Assembly: GCF_900100695.1 (NCBI RefSeq)
Contig: NZ_FNCF01000007.1
Location: 62,001-126,000, forward strand
Direction: 5' to 3'
DNA from: Klenkia brasiliensis
GTDB taxonomy: Bacteria > Actinomycetota > Actinomycetes > Mycobacteriales > Geodermatophilaceae
Length of the DNA stretch: 64,000 nucleotides
The notes under the pieces are model-generated. The model did no database searches and had not been told where the DNA came from. It saw nothing but the letters and a program-made list of their open reading frames with translations. This document shows, piece after piece, positions 17,421 to 26,137 of this stretch. The stretch's first letter is position 1, and each line of letters begins with the position of its first letter. Both the position numbers and the translations under genes were made by a program.

Positions 17421-18653
17421 GTGGACTTCGACGACACCCCCGACGAGGCCGCCTACCGGGCCCGCGTGCGGGCCGCGCTGGCCGAGCACGCCGACGAGCT
17501 CGTGCACCTCGACGCCGGGGAGGAGGCCGCCGACCCGCGCGAGCAGGAGCAGGCGCTGCGCCGCACCCAGCGCGTGCTGGCCGAGGCGGGTCTCGTCGGG
17601 GTCGCGTGGGCCGCCGAGCACGGCGGGCAGGGCGGCAGCCTCGCCCAGCAGGCGATCGTCGGGCAGGAGCTGGCCCGCGCCCGGGTGCCCAGCCTGATCA
17701 ACCACATCGGCATCGGCATGTGCGGACCCACCGTCATCGCGCACGGCACCCCCGAGCAGCACGAGAGGTACCTGGCGCGGCTGCTGCGCGCCGACGACGT
17801 GTGGTGCCAGCTGTTCAGCGAGCCGGCCAGCGGCTCGGACCTCGCCGCGCTGCGCACCACCGCCGTGCGCGACGGCGAGGACTGGGTGGTCAACGGCCAG
17901 AAGGTCTGGACGACGCTGGCTCACGTCGCCGACTTCGGCATCCTGCTGGCCCGCACCGACCCCGGGCGGCCCAAGCACGCCGGGCTGACCATGTTCGTCC
18001 TCGACATGCACGCCCCCGGGGTGACGGTGCGGCCGTTGCGCCAGATGGGTGGCCAGTCGGACTTCAACGAGGTGTTCCTCGACGACGTCCGCATCCCCGA
18101 CGGCGAGCGGCTCGGCGAGCCCGGCGAGGGCTGGCGGGTCGCGCTGACCACCCTGCTCAACGAGCGGGTCGCGGTCGGCGGCGGCGGCAACGACCTCGGC
18201 CTGTCGGTCGAGGCGCTGGCCCGGCTGGCCGCCGACCGGCTCCCCGGGCTGCCCGCCGACCGGCAGGTGCTGGCCCGGCAGGCGCTGGGCCGGGCCGCCG
18301 TCGCCGCGCTGGCCAACCGGTACACCGGCTACCGCCGGCTCACCGCGATCAGCCAAGGCGGCCTGCCCGGGCCCGAGGCCAGCGCCGGCAAGCTCGCCGG
18401 CACGGCCGCGGCGAAGCTCGTCGCCGACGCCGGGGTCCGGCTGCTCGGGGACGACGCCGTCTTCGCCGTCGGCCCGGGGGACGACGACGCCGGCCGGTGG
18501 CAGCGCAACCAGGCCTGGCTGCCGGGCATCGCGATCGCCGGCGGCACCGACGAGGTGCTGCGCAACATCGTCGGCGAGCGGGTGCTCGGCCTGCCGCCGG
18601 AGCCCCGCGAGGACAAGCACCGCCCCTTCCACGCCACCGGGAGCCGGGCGTGA
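17421..18653 (+). CDS. Acyl-CoA dehydrogenase, large partner of a FadE pair
   Basis: The protein has 410 residues from GTG 17421, with GAGAGG 9 bases upstream. Acyl-CoA dehydrogenase motifs are clear: QLFSEPASGSDLAAL (FAD/substrate loop), NGQKVWTTLAHVADFGILLARTD, QSDFNEVFLDDVRIP, and AGGTDEVLRNIVGERVLGLP at the C-terminal FAD-binding end. It introduces the alpha,beta double bond into an acyl-CoA. The next gene is a shorter dehydrogenase with a 4-base overlap. That layout is like the heterotetrameric FadE pairs of mycobacterial sterol catabolism (FadE26/27, FadE28/29, FadE17/18), so the two probably form one enzyme. Confidence 0.9.
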   Translation: MDFDDTPDEAAYRARVRAALAEHADELVHLDAGEEAADPREQEQALRRTQRVLAEAGLVGVAWAAEHGGQGGSLAQQAIVGQELARARVPSLINHIGIGMCGPTVIAHGTPEQHERYLARLLRADDVWCQLFSEPASGSDLAALRTTAVRDGEDWVVNGQKVWTTLAHVADFGILLARTDPGRPKHAGLTMFVLDMHAPGVTVRPLRQMGGQSDFNEVFLDDVRIPDGERLGEPGEGWRVALTTLLNERVAVGGGGNDLGLSVEALARLAADRLPGLPADRQVLARQALGRAAVAALANRYTGYRRLTAISQGGLPGPEASAGKLAGTAAAKLVADAGVRLLGDDAVFAVGPGDDDAGRWQRNQAWLPGIAIAGGTDEVLRNIVGERVLGLPPEPREDKHRPFHATGSRA

Positions 18654-19627
18654 ACTTCGACCTCGACACCGACCAGCTCGACGCCGCCGCCGGCGCCCGG
18701 CAGTTCTTCGACGGCGAGGCGGGCCCGGCCCGGGCCCGTGCCGCGCTGGAGGGCGGGCCGCTGGCCCCCGGCCGGCCGGCGCTGGCGGGCATCGGCTTCC
18801 TCGGCATCACCGTCCCCGAGGCCGCGGGCGGGGCGGGCGGGTCGGTGCTCGACCTGGCCGTGGTCGCCGAGCAGGCCGGCGCCGTCCTCGCCGGGCCGTC
18901 GCTGGTCACCGCCGCCCGGGCCGCCGTCCTGCTCGCCGACCAGCCCGACCTGGCCGCGGCGCTGGCCGACGGGTCGCGCGCGTTCTGCGTCGTCGACGGC
19001 GACCACCCCGCCCTGGACGCCGTCGGGGCCGACACCTTCCTCGCCCTGGTCGACGGCGACCTGGTGGTGGGCGGGGGCGACGTGGTCACCGGCCAGCCGA
19101 TGGACGCCACCCGGGGCCTCGGCGTGGTCACCCTGACCGGCACCCGGGTGCTCGTGCCCGACGCGGCCGAGCGCTGGGCGCGGGCCCGGGACGTCGCCGT
19201 CGTCGCGCTGGCCGCCGAGGACCTCGGCACCGCCGCCCGGGCCGTCGAGGTCGGGGTCGGCTACGCCCGGGAACGGGAGGCCTTCGGCCGGGCGATCGGC
19301 TCCTACCAGGCGGTCAAGCACGCCCTGGTCGACGCCTGGGTCGGCGTCGAGCAGCTGCGGTCGCTGGTCTGGTGGGCGGCCTGGGCCGCCGATGCCGCTC
19401 CGGGCGAGCTGCCGCTGGCCGCCGCGTCGGCCGGCGCGTTCGCCGCCGAGACCCTCGAGCGGGCCGCCGAGACCTGCATCCAGGTGCACGGCGGCACCGG
19501 GTTCACCTGGGAGCACGACGCGCACCTGTACTGGCGGCGGGCCAAGGTCGACCGGCTGCTGCTGGGCGACACCGCCGAGCACCAGGACGTCGTCGCCGGG
19601 CTCGTGCTCGCCGGGGCGCTGTCGTGA
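18650..19627 (+). CDS. Acyl-CoA dehydrogenase, small partner of a FadE pair
   Basis: The gene encodes 325 residues, shorter than a normal acyl-CoA dehydrogenase (about 380). The start GTG overlaps the previous stop (GTGA), so translation is coupled. The typical REAFGRAIGSYQAVKHAL and CIQVHGGTGFTWEHDAHLYW segments are present, while the N-terminal domain is reduced. In known alpha2beta2 FadE enzymes one subunit carries most catalytic residues and the other completes the FAD site. This small chain is the likely second subunit. Family membership is certain; hetero-oligomer formation is inference. Confidence 0.87.
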   Translation: MNFDLDTDQLDAAAGARQFFDGEAGPARARAALEGGPLAPGRPALAGIGFLGITVPEAAGGAGGSVLDLAVVAEQAGAVLAGPSLVTAARAAVLLADQPDLAAALADGSRAFCVVDGDHPALDAVGADTFLALVDGDLVVGGGDVVTGQPMDATRGLGVVTLTGTRVLVPDAAERWARARDVAVVALAAEDLGTAARAVEVGVGYAREREAFGRAIGSYQAVKHALVDAWVGVEQLRSLVWWAAWAADAAPGELPLAAASAGAFAAETLERAAETCIQVHGGTGFTWEHDAHLYWRRAKVDRLLLGDTAEHQDVVAGLVLAGALS

Positions 19628-20484
19628 GCGACTGGCAGCAGGTCTCCTACGCCGTGGACGGCGGGGTCGCGACGCTGACCCTGGACCGCCCGGAGCGCCG
19701 CAACGCCTACACCACGGTGATGGCGCGCGAGCTGGCCGAGGTCGCCGCGGTGGCCGACGCCGACGACGCCGTCCGGGTGCTGGTGGTGACCGGCGCGGGC
19801 AAGGACTTCTGCGTCGGCGCCGACCTCGCCGGTGCGGGCACCTTCGACCGCAGCGCGCAGGCCGCCGACGCCGGCACCATCGACGGGGTGGCCCGCGACT
19901 GGGGCGCCATCGGCGCGCTGCCCTTCGCGGCGCTGCGCAAGCCGGTGATCGCCGCGATCCGGGGTGCGGCGGTCGGCATCGGCGCCACGATGACCCTGCC
20001 GATGGACATCCGGATCGCCTCGGACACCGCCCGGTTCGGGTTCGTCTTCACCCGCCGCGGCATCGTCCCGGAGGCCGCGTCCAGCTGGTTCCTGCCGCGG
20101 GTGGTCGGCATCAGCCAGGCGATGGAGTGGGTGGCCACCGGCCGGGTGTTCGGTGCCGAGGAGGCGCTGCGCGGCCGGTTGGTGTCCCGCGTCGTCCCCG
20201 ACGACGAGCTGCTGGGCACCGCCTACGGCATCGCGCACGAGATCGCCGACCACACGTCGGGGGTCTCGGTGGCCACCAGCCGGCAGCTGCTCTGGTCGAT
20301 GCTGTCGGCGCCCAGCCCCTGGGACGCGCACCGCGCCGAGTCCCGCGCCCTGGTCGAGCTGGGGTCCGGGCCGGACGCCGCCGAGGGCGTCGCGTCGTTC
20401 CTGGAGAAGCGGCCGGCGGACTTCCGCGCCCCGCTGGACGGCGTGGGCCTCGGCTGGCCCGCGCCCCCGGAGGACCTCGCCTAG
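19624..20484 (+). CDS. Enoyl-CoA hydratase/isomerase family protein
   Basis: A 286-residue crotonase that overlaps the FadE gene by four bases. The oxyanion-hole motifs are GKDFCVGADLAG and RGAAVGIGATMTLPMDIRIA, and a substrate loop is FVFTRRGIVPEAASSWFLPR. Order FadE-FadE-EchA resembles the Rv1933c-Rv1935c group of M. tuberculosis. It should hydrate the double bond made by the FadE pair. The next gene begins 36 bases downstream with no operator-like site between. Confidence 0.88.
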   Translation: MSDWQQVSYAVDGGVATLTLDRPERRNAYTTVMARELAEVAAVADADDAVRVLVVTGAGKDFCVGADLAGAGTFDRSAQAADAGTIDGVARDWGAIGALPFAALRKPVIAAIRGAAVGIGATMTLPMDIRIASDTARFGFVFTRRGIVPEAASSWFLPRVVGISQAMEWVATGRVFGAEEALRGRLVSRVVPDDELLGTAYGIAHEIADHTSGVSVATSRQLLWSMLSAPSPWDAHRAESRALVELGSGPDAAEGVASFLEKRPADFRAPLDGVGLGWPAPPEDLA

Positions 20485-20520
20485 GGGTTGGCGACGCGTC
20501 GCGCGGGGCAACGACCCGTT

Positions 20521-21042
20521 GTGGACCACCAGATCACCCTCCAGGTCGACGGCGAGCGCTCGGCGCTCACCGTGGACACCCGCACCTCGTTGCTCGACGC
20601 GCTGCGCGAGCGGCTGGGCACCACCAGCGCCAAGAAGGGCTGCGACCACGGCCAGTGCGGCGCCTGCACCGTGCTGCTGGACGGGCGGCGGGTGAACAGC
20701 TGCCTGGTGCTGGCGGTGACCGCCGAGGACCAGGAGGTGACCACGTCGGACGGGCTGGCCGCCGACGGGCCGCACGCCCTGCACGAGGCCTTCGTCGACC
20801 ACGACGCCTACCAGTGCGGCTACTGCACCCCCGGCCAGATCACCTCCGCCGCGGGCGTGCTGGCCGAGGCCGCGCAGGGCTGGCCGAGCGCGGTCACCGA
20901 GGACCTCACCGCCGAGCGCACCGAGCTCACCGACGCCGAGATCCGGGAGCGGATGAGCGGCAACCTGTGCCGCTGCGCCGCCTACGCGAACATCGTCCCC
21001 GCGGTCGCCGACGTCGCCGCGGCGCAGGGGGTCCGGGCGTGA
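20521..21042 (+). CDS. Molybdenum hydroxylase, 2Fe-2S subunit (PaoA/YagT-like)
   Basis: The protein has 173 residues from GTG 20521. The plant-type 2Fe-2S cysteines are at about 41, 46, 49 and 61 (GCDHGQCGACTV). The second cluster cysteines are at about 99, 102, 150 and 152 (QCGYCTPGQ and NLCRCAAY). It carries electrons between the molybdenum and FAD subunits of xanthine-oxidase-family enzymes. It has no Tat signal, unlike periplasmic PaoA, so the complex here is probably cytosolic. It is coupled to the FAD subunit by a GTGA overlap and likely shares the FadE transcript. Confidence 0.9.
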   Translation: MDHQITLQVDGERSALTVDTRTSLLDALRERLGTTSAKKGCDHGQCGACTVLLDGRRVNSCLVLAVTAEDQEVTTSDGLAADGPHALHEAFVDHDAYQCGYCTPGQITSAAGVLAEAAQGWPSAVTEDLTAERTELTDAEIRERMSGNLCRCAAYANIVPAVADVAAAQGVRA

Positions 21043-22052
21043 GGGAGTTCCGGTACGAGAAGGCCACCGACCCGGCCGGCGCGGTCGCGCTGCTCGCCGA
21101 CGCGCCCGAGGGCGCCTACCTGGGCGGCGGCACCAACCTGGTCGACCTGATGCGCCTCGGGGTGGCCACCCCCGACGTGCTCGTCGACGTCCGCCGGCTG
21201 ACCTCGGACCAGGTCGAGGAGCTGCCCGACGGCGGCCTGCGGATCGGTGCCGCGGTGCCCAACGCCGACCTCGCCGCCGACCTGCGGGTGCGGCAGCGCT
21301 ACCCGCTGCTGGCCCAGGCGCTGCTGGCCGGCGCCTCCGGGCAGCTGCGCAACCGCGCCACCACCGGGGGCAACCTGCTGCAGCGCACCCGCTGCACCTA
21401 CTTCACCGACACCACCCAGCCCTGCAACAAGCGCGCCCCCGGCTCGGGCTGCGGCGCGGTCACCGGGCTGCACCGCAACCACGCCGTCCTCGGCGCCACC
21501 GACGAGGGTCCGGACTCCCCGCACACCTGCGTGGCCACCCACCCCTCCGACCTGGCCGTCGCGCTGCGCGCGCTGGACGCCGAGGTGCGGGTGCTCGGGC
21601 GCGACGGCGAGCGCACCGTGGCGATGGCCGACCTGCACCGGCTCCCCGGCGAGGACCCCGCGCGGGACACCACCCTGGCCCACGGCGAGCTGATCACCGC
21701 GATCGACGTCCCCGGCCTGCCGTGGGCGGTGCGCTCCCGCTACCGCAAGGTCCGCGACCGGGCCTCCTACGCCTTCGCACTGATCAGCGTCGCCGCCGCG
21801 ATGGACCTGGACGGCTCGACCGTCCGCGACGTCCGCATCGCGCTGGGCGGCGTGGCGCACGCGCCGTGGCGGGCCACCGTCGCCGAGGACGCGCTGCGCG
21901 GTGGCCCGGCCACCGAGGAGGCGTTCACCGCCGCCGCCGAGGCGGAGCTCGCCGCGGCCCACCCGCTGCCCGACAACGCCTTCAAGGTCCCGATGGCCAC
22001 CAGCACCCTCGTCCGCACGCTGCTCCAGATCTCCGCGGAGGCCCGCGCATGA
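21039..22052 (+). CDS. Molybdenum hydroxylase, FAD subunit with 4Fe-4S insert (PaoB/YagS-like)
   Basis: The protein has 337 residues. The FAD pyrophosphate motifs are YLGGGTNLVDLM and RNRATTGGNLLQRTRC. Cysteines at about 119, 129, 138 and 164 (RCTYFTDTTQPCNKRAPGSGC, then PHTC) match the extra 4Fe-4S cluster of E. coli PaoB and 4-hydroxybenzoyl-CoA reductase-type FAD subunits. This insert is absent from ordinary xanthine dehydrogenases. That places the complex in the PaoABC subgroup. Start and stop overlap with both neighbours, so the three subunits are made together. Confidence 0.9.
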   Translation: MREFRYEKATDPAGAVALLADAPEGAYLGGGTNLVDLMRLGVATPDVLVDVRRLTSDQVEELPDGGLRIGAAVPNADLAADLRVRQRYPLLAQALLAGASGQLRNRATTGGNLLQRTRCTYFTDTTQPCNKRAPGSGCGAVTGLHRNHAVLGATDEGPDSPHTCVATHPSDLAVALRALDAEVRVLGRDGERTVAMADLHRLPGEDPARDTTLAHGELITAIDVPGLPWAVRSRYRKVRDRASYAFALISVAAAMDLDGSTVRDVRIALGGVAHAPWRATVAEDALRGGPATEEAFTAAAEAELAAAHPLPDNAFKVPMATSTLVRTLLQISAEARA

Positions 22053-24124
22053 CCACCACCGAGCGCGCCGTCGGGTCCGACGTCCGCCGCATCGACGGCC
22101 CGGACAAGGTCCGCGGCCGCGTCCCCTACGCCTACGAGCACGAGCTGGGCGCCCAGTCGGTCTTCGTCGCGATCGTGCAGTCGCCGGTCGCCCGCGGCCG
22201 GGTCACCTCGATCGACGCGTCGGCGGCCGAGGCCGTGCCCGGGGTCCTCGCCGTCCTCACGCACGAGAACGCACCCCGGCTCGGTGACGTCGCCGAGGAG
22301 ATCCTGGTGCTGCAGTCGCCGGTCGTGCAGTACGCCGGCGAGCCGGTGGCCGTCGTGGTCGCCGAGACCTCGGAGGTCGCCCGGGACGCCGTCGGCCGGG
22401 TGCGGGTGGACTACGAGTCGGCCGACCCGGACGTCGTCCTGTCGGTCGACCGCGACGACCTGTACCCGCCGGAGCAGCTGATGGCCGGGTTCGAGACCGA
22501 CTCGGTGATCGGGGACGTCGACGCGGCCCTGGCCGAGGCGCCCGTGACGGTCGACGTCGTCTACGAGACGCCCAACCAGCACAACAACCCGATCGAGATG
22601 CACGCGACGGTGGCCCGGTGGGACGGCGACGTGCTGCGCATGTGGGACGCCAACCAGGGCCCGCACAACCTGGTGCCGGTGATCACCGAGGCGTTCGGGA
22701 TCACCGAGGACCAGCTGCACATCACCTCGCCCTACGTCGGCGGGGCCTTCGGGTCGAAGGCCTACACCCACGTGCACCAGCTGCTGGCCGGGATGGCGGC
22801 CAAGGTCACCGGGCGCACGGTGAAGCTCGAGCTCACCCGGCAGCAGATGTTCAGCCTGGTCGGCCACCGCACGCCGACCATCCAGCGGCTGCGGCTGGGG
22901 GCGCGGCCCGACGGCACGCTGACCGCGATCAGCCACGAGGTCGTGGAGCACACCTCGCAGAACGCCGAGTTCGCCGAGCAGACGGCCACGGCCACCCGGC
23001 TGATGTACTCCGCGCCCGCCCGCCGGACCACGCACCGGCTGGCCAAGCTCGACGTCCCCGCGCCGACGATCATGCGGGCGCCGGGGGAGGCGCCGGGCAT
23101 GTACGCGCTGGAGTCGGCGATGGACGAGCTGGCGGCCGAGCTGGGCATGGACCCGGTAGAGCTGCGGCTGCGCAACGAGCCCGACCGCGACCCCGAGCGC
23201 GACGTCCCGTGGAGCACCCGCAACCTGGTGGCCTGCCTGACGCAGGGCGCGGAGCGCTTCGGCTGGGCCGGCCGCGACCACCGCCCCGGCGTCCGGGAGG
23301 ACGGCCGCTGGCTGGTCGGCACCGGGGTGGCCGCGGCGACCTACCCGACCCGCCGCCGTCCCTCGCAGGCCCGGATCGAGGCCGTCGCCGGCAAGCCCTA
23401 CGTCGTGTCCATCGACGCCTCCGACATCGGCACCGGCGCCTGGACCACGCTGACCCAGATCGCCGCCGACGCCCTCGGCGTGCCGATGGACCAGGTGCGG
23501 CTGCGGATCGGCGACAGCCGGCTGCCCCAGGCCTCGGGCGCGGGCGGGTCCACCGGCATCACGTCCTGGGGCCCGGCGATCATGGCCGCGGCGCAGGAGC
23601 TGCACGACCGGTTCGGCGGCCAGGTGCCGGCCGACGGCGTCACCGTCACCGGCTCCTCGGGCCCCGGCGACGAGGCCGAGCAGCTGTCCAGCCACGCCTT
23701 CGGCGCGCACTTCGCCGAGGTCCGGGTCGACCGCGACACCGGCGAGGTCCGGGTGCCCCGGATGACCGGGGTGTTCGCGGTCGGCCGGGTCATCAACACG
23801 GTGACGGCGCGCTCGCAGCTGCTCGGCGGGATGACCATGGGCCTGTCGATGGCGCTGCACGAGGAGTCCGTGCTCGACGAGCGCCGGGGGCACTACGCCA
23901 ACCACGACCTGGCCGAGTACCACATCGCGGCCAACGCCGACGTCGGCGAGGTGGACATCGCCTGGGTGGACGAGGTCGACGACGCGCACAACCCGCTGGG
24001 CGCCAAGGGCATCGGCGAGATCGGCATCGTGGGGTCGGCCGCGGCCATCGGCAACGCCTACTGGCACGCCACCGGGCGGCGGGTGCGCGACCTGCCGATC
24101 ACGCCCGACAAGTGGTTCCGCTAG
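22049..24124 (+). CDS. Molybdenum hydroxylase, molybdopterin-binding catalytic subunit (PaoC/YagR-like)
   Basis: The protein has 691 residues from an ATG overlapping the previous stop. Family segments are PYVGGAFGSK, IMRAPGEAPG, DIGTGAWTTLTQIAAD and GAKGIGEIGIVG. The last carries the catalytic Glu at about residue 657. It binds Mo-MCD/MPT and hydroxylates or oxidises its substrate with water as oxygen donor. PaoC acts on aldehydes, but the location behind a FadE pair and crotonase suggests a pathway-specific aldehyde, acid or CoA-ester substrate. No maturation (MocA/XdhC) gene is in the window. Confidence 0.9.
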   Translation: MTTTERAVGSDVRRIDGPDKVRGRVPYAYEHELGAQSVFVAIVQSPVARGRVTSIDASAAEAVPGVLAVLTHENAPRLGDVAEEILVLQSPVVQYAGEPVAVVVAETSEVARDAVGRVRVDYESADPDVVLSVDRDDLYPPEQLMAGFETDSVIGDVDAALAEAPVTVDVVYETPNQHNNPIEMHATVARWDGDVLRMWDANQGPHNLVPVITEAFGITEDQLHITSPYVGGAFGSKAYTHVHQLLAGMAAKVTGRTVKLELTRQQMFSLVGHRTPTIQRLRLGARPDGTLTAISHEVVEHTSQNAEFAEQTATATRLMYSAPARRTTHRLAKLDVPAPTIMRAPGEAPGMYALESAMDELAAELGMDPVELRLRNEPDRDPERDVPWSTRNLVACLTQGAERFGWAGRDHRPGVREDGRWLVGTGVAAATYPTRRRPSQARIEAVAGKPYVVSIDASDIGTGAWTTLTQIAADALGVPMDQVRLRIGDSRLPQASGAGGSTGITSWGPAIMAAAQELHDRFGGQVPADGVTVTGSSGPGDEAEQLSSHAFGAHFAEVRVDRDTGEVRVPRMTGVFAVGRVINTVTARSQLLGGMTMGLSMALHEESVLDERRGHYANHDLAEYHIAANADVGEVDIAWVDEVDDAHNPLGAKGIGEIGIVGSAAAIGNAYWHATGRRVRDLPITPDKWFR

Positions 24125-24127
24125 GGG

Positions 24128-24610
24128 TCAGCGCGGCGGGGAGAGGTGCGCCTGCAGGGTCTGGCCGATGTCCTGCAGGGCGCGCACCTGCTCGGGGGTG
24201 AGCTGGTCGAACAGGTGGGTGCGCACGCTCTCCACGTGCACCGGAGCGGCCTGCTCGAGGGCGGCGAACCCCTCGTCGGTGAGGACGGCGAGCTGGCCGC
24301 GGCCGTCGTCCTCGCAGACCTGCCGGCGCACCCAGCCGCGCTCCTCCAGGCGGGAGACCGCGTGGGAGAGCCGGCTGCGGGAGGACAGGCAGCGGTCGGC
24401 GAGGTCGCTCATCCGCAGCGCCCGGCCAGGGGTCTCCGAGAGCTGCACCAGGATCTCGTAGTAGGCATGGGAGATGCCGGTGGCCCGGGTGAGGTCCCGG
24501 TCGAGGCGGTCCTGCAGGAGGAGGGTGCTGTAGAGCCAGGCCCGCCAGGCATGCTGCTCCTCGGCGGAGAGCCAGCGGGTCGGCTGCGGCACGGATTCCT
24601 GCTCGGACAT
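24128..24610 (-). CDS. MarR-family transcriptional regulator
   Basis: The product has 160 residues. The winged helix spans about 45-115: ISHAYYEILVQL, RMSDLADRCLSSRSRLSHAVSRLEERGWV, then DGRGQLAVLTDEG in the wing. It diverges from a YceI-family gene, and the 90-base space between them holds a 13-base direct repeat. MarR-YceI pairs of this kind are common in actinobacteria and suggest local control. The signal is unknown. Its stop lies 3 bases from the molybdenum-subunit stop (convergent). Confidence 0.88.
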   Translation of the reverse strand: MSEQESVPQPTRWLSAEEQHAWRAWLYSTLLLQDRLDRDLTRATGISHAYYEILVQLSETPGRALRMSDLADRCLSSRSRLSHAVSRLEERGWVRRQVCEDDGRGQLAVLTDEGFAALEQAAPVHVESVRTHLFDQLTPEQVRALQDIGQTLQAHLSPPR

Positions 24611-24635
24611 GCCCAGAAGGGTACTAGCGGAATGC

Positions 24636-24684
24636 TCAAGCCTTCAACTACGCTACGGTCCAGCGCAGCAGTCAAGCGTTCAAC
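24636..24684. promoter_or_regulatory. Direct repeat in the marR/yceI divergent promoter region
   Basis: TCAAGCCTTCAAC (24636-24648) and TCAAGCGTTCAAC (24672-24684) are 13-base repeats with one difference and 36 bases between their starts. They lie between the divergent starts of the MarR and YceI genes, a natural place for MarR binding. Confidence 0.5.
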
Positions 24685-24700
24685 GACTTCGGAGGTCACC

Positions 24701-25255
24701 ATGACCAGCACGCAGATCCCCGGCTACCTGGCCGGCACCTGGGACATCGACGCCGCCCACTCGACGGTCGGGTTCTCCGTCCGCCACATGATGGTCAGCA
24801 AGGTGCGCGGGTACTTCACCAAGTTCGAGGGCGTGCTCGTCACGGCCGAGAACCCGGCCGAGTCCACCGTCGAGGCCACCATCGACATGGACTCGATCGA
24901 CACCCGCCAGGAGCAGCGCGACGCCCACATCAAGAGCGCCGACTTCTTCGACACCGGCAACCACACGGTCATGACCTTCCGCTCCACCGCCATCAAGGCC
25001 AAGGGCGACGACTGGACCGTCGAGGGCGACCTCACCATCAAGGGCATCACCAAGCCCACCACCCTGGAGCTGGAGCTCAACGGCTTCGGGCCGGACGCCT
25101 ACGGCGGCACCCGCGCGGGCTTCTCGGCCAAGACCGACATCTCCCGCAAGGAGTTCGGCGTCGACATCGACATGCCGATGGACGGCGGCGGCGTCGTCGT
25201 CGGCGACAAGATCTCCGTCGAGCTCGAGATCGAGGCCGTGCTCCGCACCGCCTGA
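24701..25255 (+). CDS. YceI-family lipocalin-like protein
   Basis: The protein has 184 residues with a perfect GGAGG site 5 bases before ATG. The YceI hallmark is at the start (WDIDAAHSTVGFSVRHMMVSKVRG); DMDSIDTRQEQRDAHIKS and DLTIKGITKPTTLEL follow. The fold is a beta-barrel that binds long polyisoprenoid or amide ligands. No signal peptide is present, so this member is cytosolic. The role in actinobacteria is unclear; a stress or lipid-carrier role is only an idea. A strong terminator follows. Confidence 0.88.
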   Translation: MTSTQIPGYLAGTWDIDAAHSTVGFSVRHMMVSKVRGYFTKFEGVLVTAENPAESTVEATIDMDSIDTRQEQRDAHIKSADFFDTGNHTVMTFRSTAIKAKGDDWTVEGDLTIKGITKPTTLELELNGFGPDAYGGTRAGFSAKTDISRKEFGVDIDMPMDGGGVVVGDKISVELEIEAVLRTA

Positions 25256-25266
25256 TCCGCACTCCC

Positions 25267-25304
25267 CAGGAGCCCCGGTACCCGAAGCGGTACCGGGGCT
25301 CCTG
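25267..25304 (+). terminator. Hairpin terminator after yceI
   Basis: CAGGAGCCCCGGTACC pairs perfectly with 25289-25304 over 16 bp around a 6-base loop, 11 bases after the stop. No U-tract is present. Confidence 0.75.
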
Positions 25305-25317
25305 TGCGTCGGGCACG

Positions 25318-26091
25318 ATGCGCGGCGTGACCGTCGACCTCGCCACCACCACGGAGGGCTCCGGCCCCCCGCTCGTCCTGCTGCACGGCATCACCGAGGA
25401 CGCCTCGTTCTGGGCGCCGGTGGTCCCGCTGCTCACCCCGTGGGCCACGGTCACCACCGTCGACCTGCGCGGCCACGGCGCCTCGCCGGACGGCGGGGGC
25501 TACGACCTCGAGGACATGGCCGACGACGTCGCCGCCACCTTCGGGGACGAGCCGCCGCTGGTGGTCGGGCACTCCCTCGGCGGCCTGCTCGCGGTGGTCG
25601 TCGCCGCCCGGCACACCACCCGCGGCGTCGTCGACGTCGACCAGCCGCTGGCCCTGGGCGGGCTGCAGGCCGGCGTGCAGCAGGCCGCGCCGCTGCTGCG
25701 CGGGTCGGGTGCGGAGTTCGAGGGCTTCATGACGGCGATGTTCGCCTCCATGCAGGGCGGCACGCCCGACGTCGAGGCCGCCGCGCTCGCCGTGCGCCGC
25801 CGTCCCCGGCAGGACGTCGTGACCGGCATCTGGACCCCGCTGCTGGACTGGTCGCCGGCCGAGCTGGACGCCTTCGTCGAGCGGACGGCGGCCGCGGTCA
25901 CCGTGCCGGTGCTGTCGCTGCACGGCCTGGACCCGGGCCCGGACTACGCCGCCTGGCTGACCGCCCGCGTCCCCACCGCGACCGTCGAGCACTGGACCGA
26001 CGACGACGGCGCCGACCTCGGCCACCACCCGCACCTGCGCCGGCCGGAGCGGTTCGCAGCCCGCGTCCGGGAGTTCGCCAGCGGACTCTGA
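25318..26091 (+). CDS. Alpha/beta-fold hydrolase
   Basis: The product has 257 residues. The oxyanion motif is LLHGITEDASFW, the nucleophile elbow GHSLGG (Ser about residue 84), followed by a short cap region. A late Asp (HGLDPGPDY) and His (LGHHPHLRRPERF) complete the triad. It is an esterase/lactonase/haloperoxidase-like enzyme of unknown substrate in the cytosol. It starts 13 bases after the yceI terminator and appears to be a single gene. Confidence 0.82.
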   Translation: MRGVTVDLATTTEGSGPPLVLLHGITEDASFWAPVVPLLTPWATVTTVDLRGHGASPDGGGYDLEDMADDVAATFGDEPPLVVGHSLGGLLAVVVAARHTTRGVVDVDQPLALGGLQAGVQQAAPLLRGSGAEFEGFMTAMFASMQGGTPDVEAAALAVRRRPRQDVVTGIWTPLLDWSPAELDAFVERTAAAVTVPVLSLHGLDPGPDYAAWLTARVPTATVEHWTDDDGADLGHHPHLRRPERFAARVREFASGL

Positions 26092-26137
26092 GCCCGTTCC
26101 CAGGAACTCCGGGGGGTCCGCGGACGACAGTGCCCCC

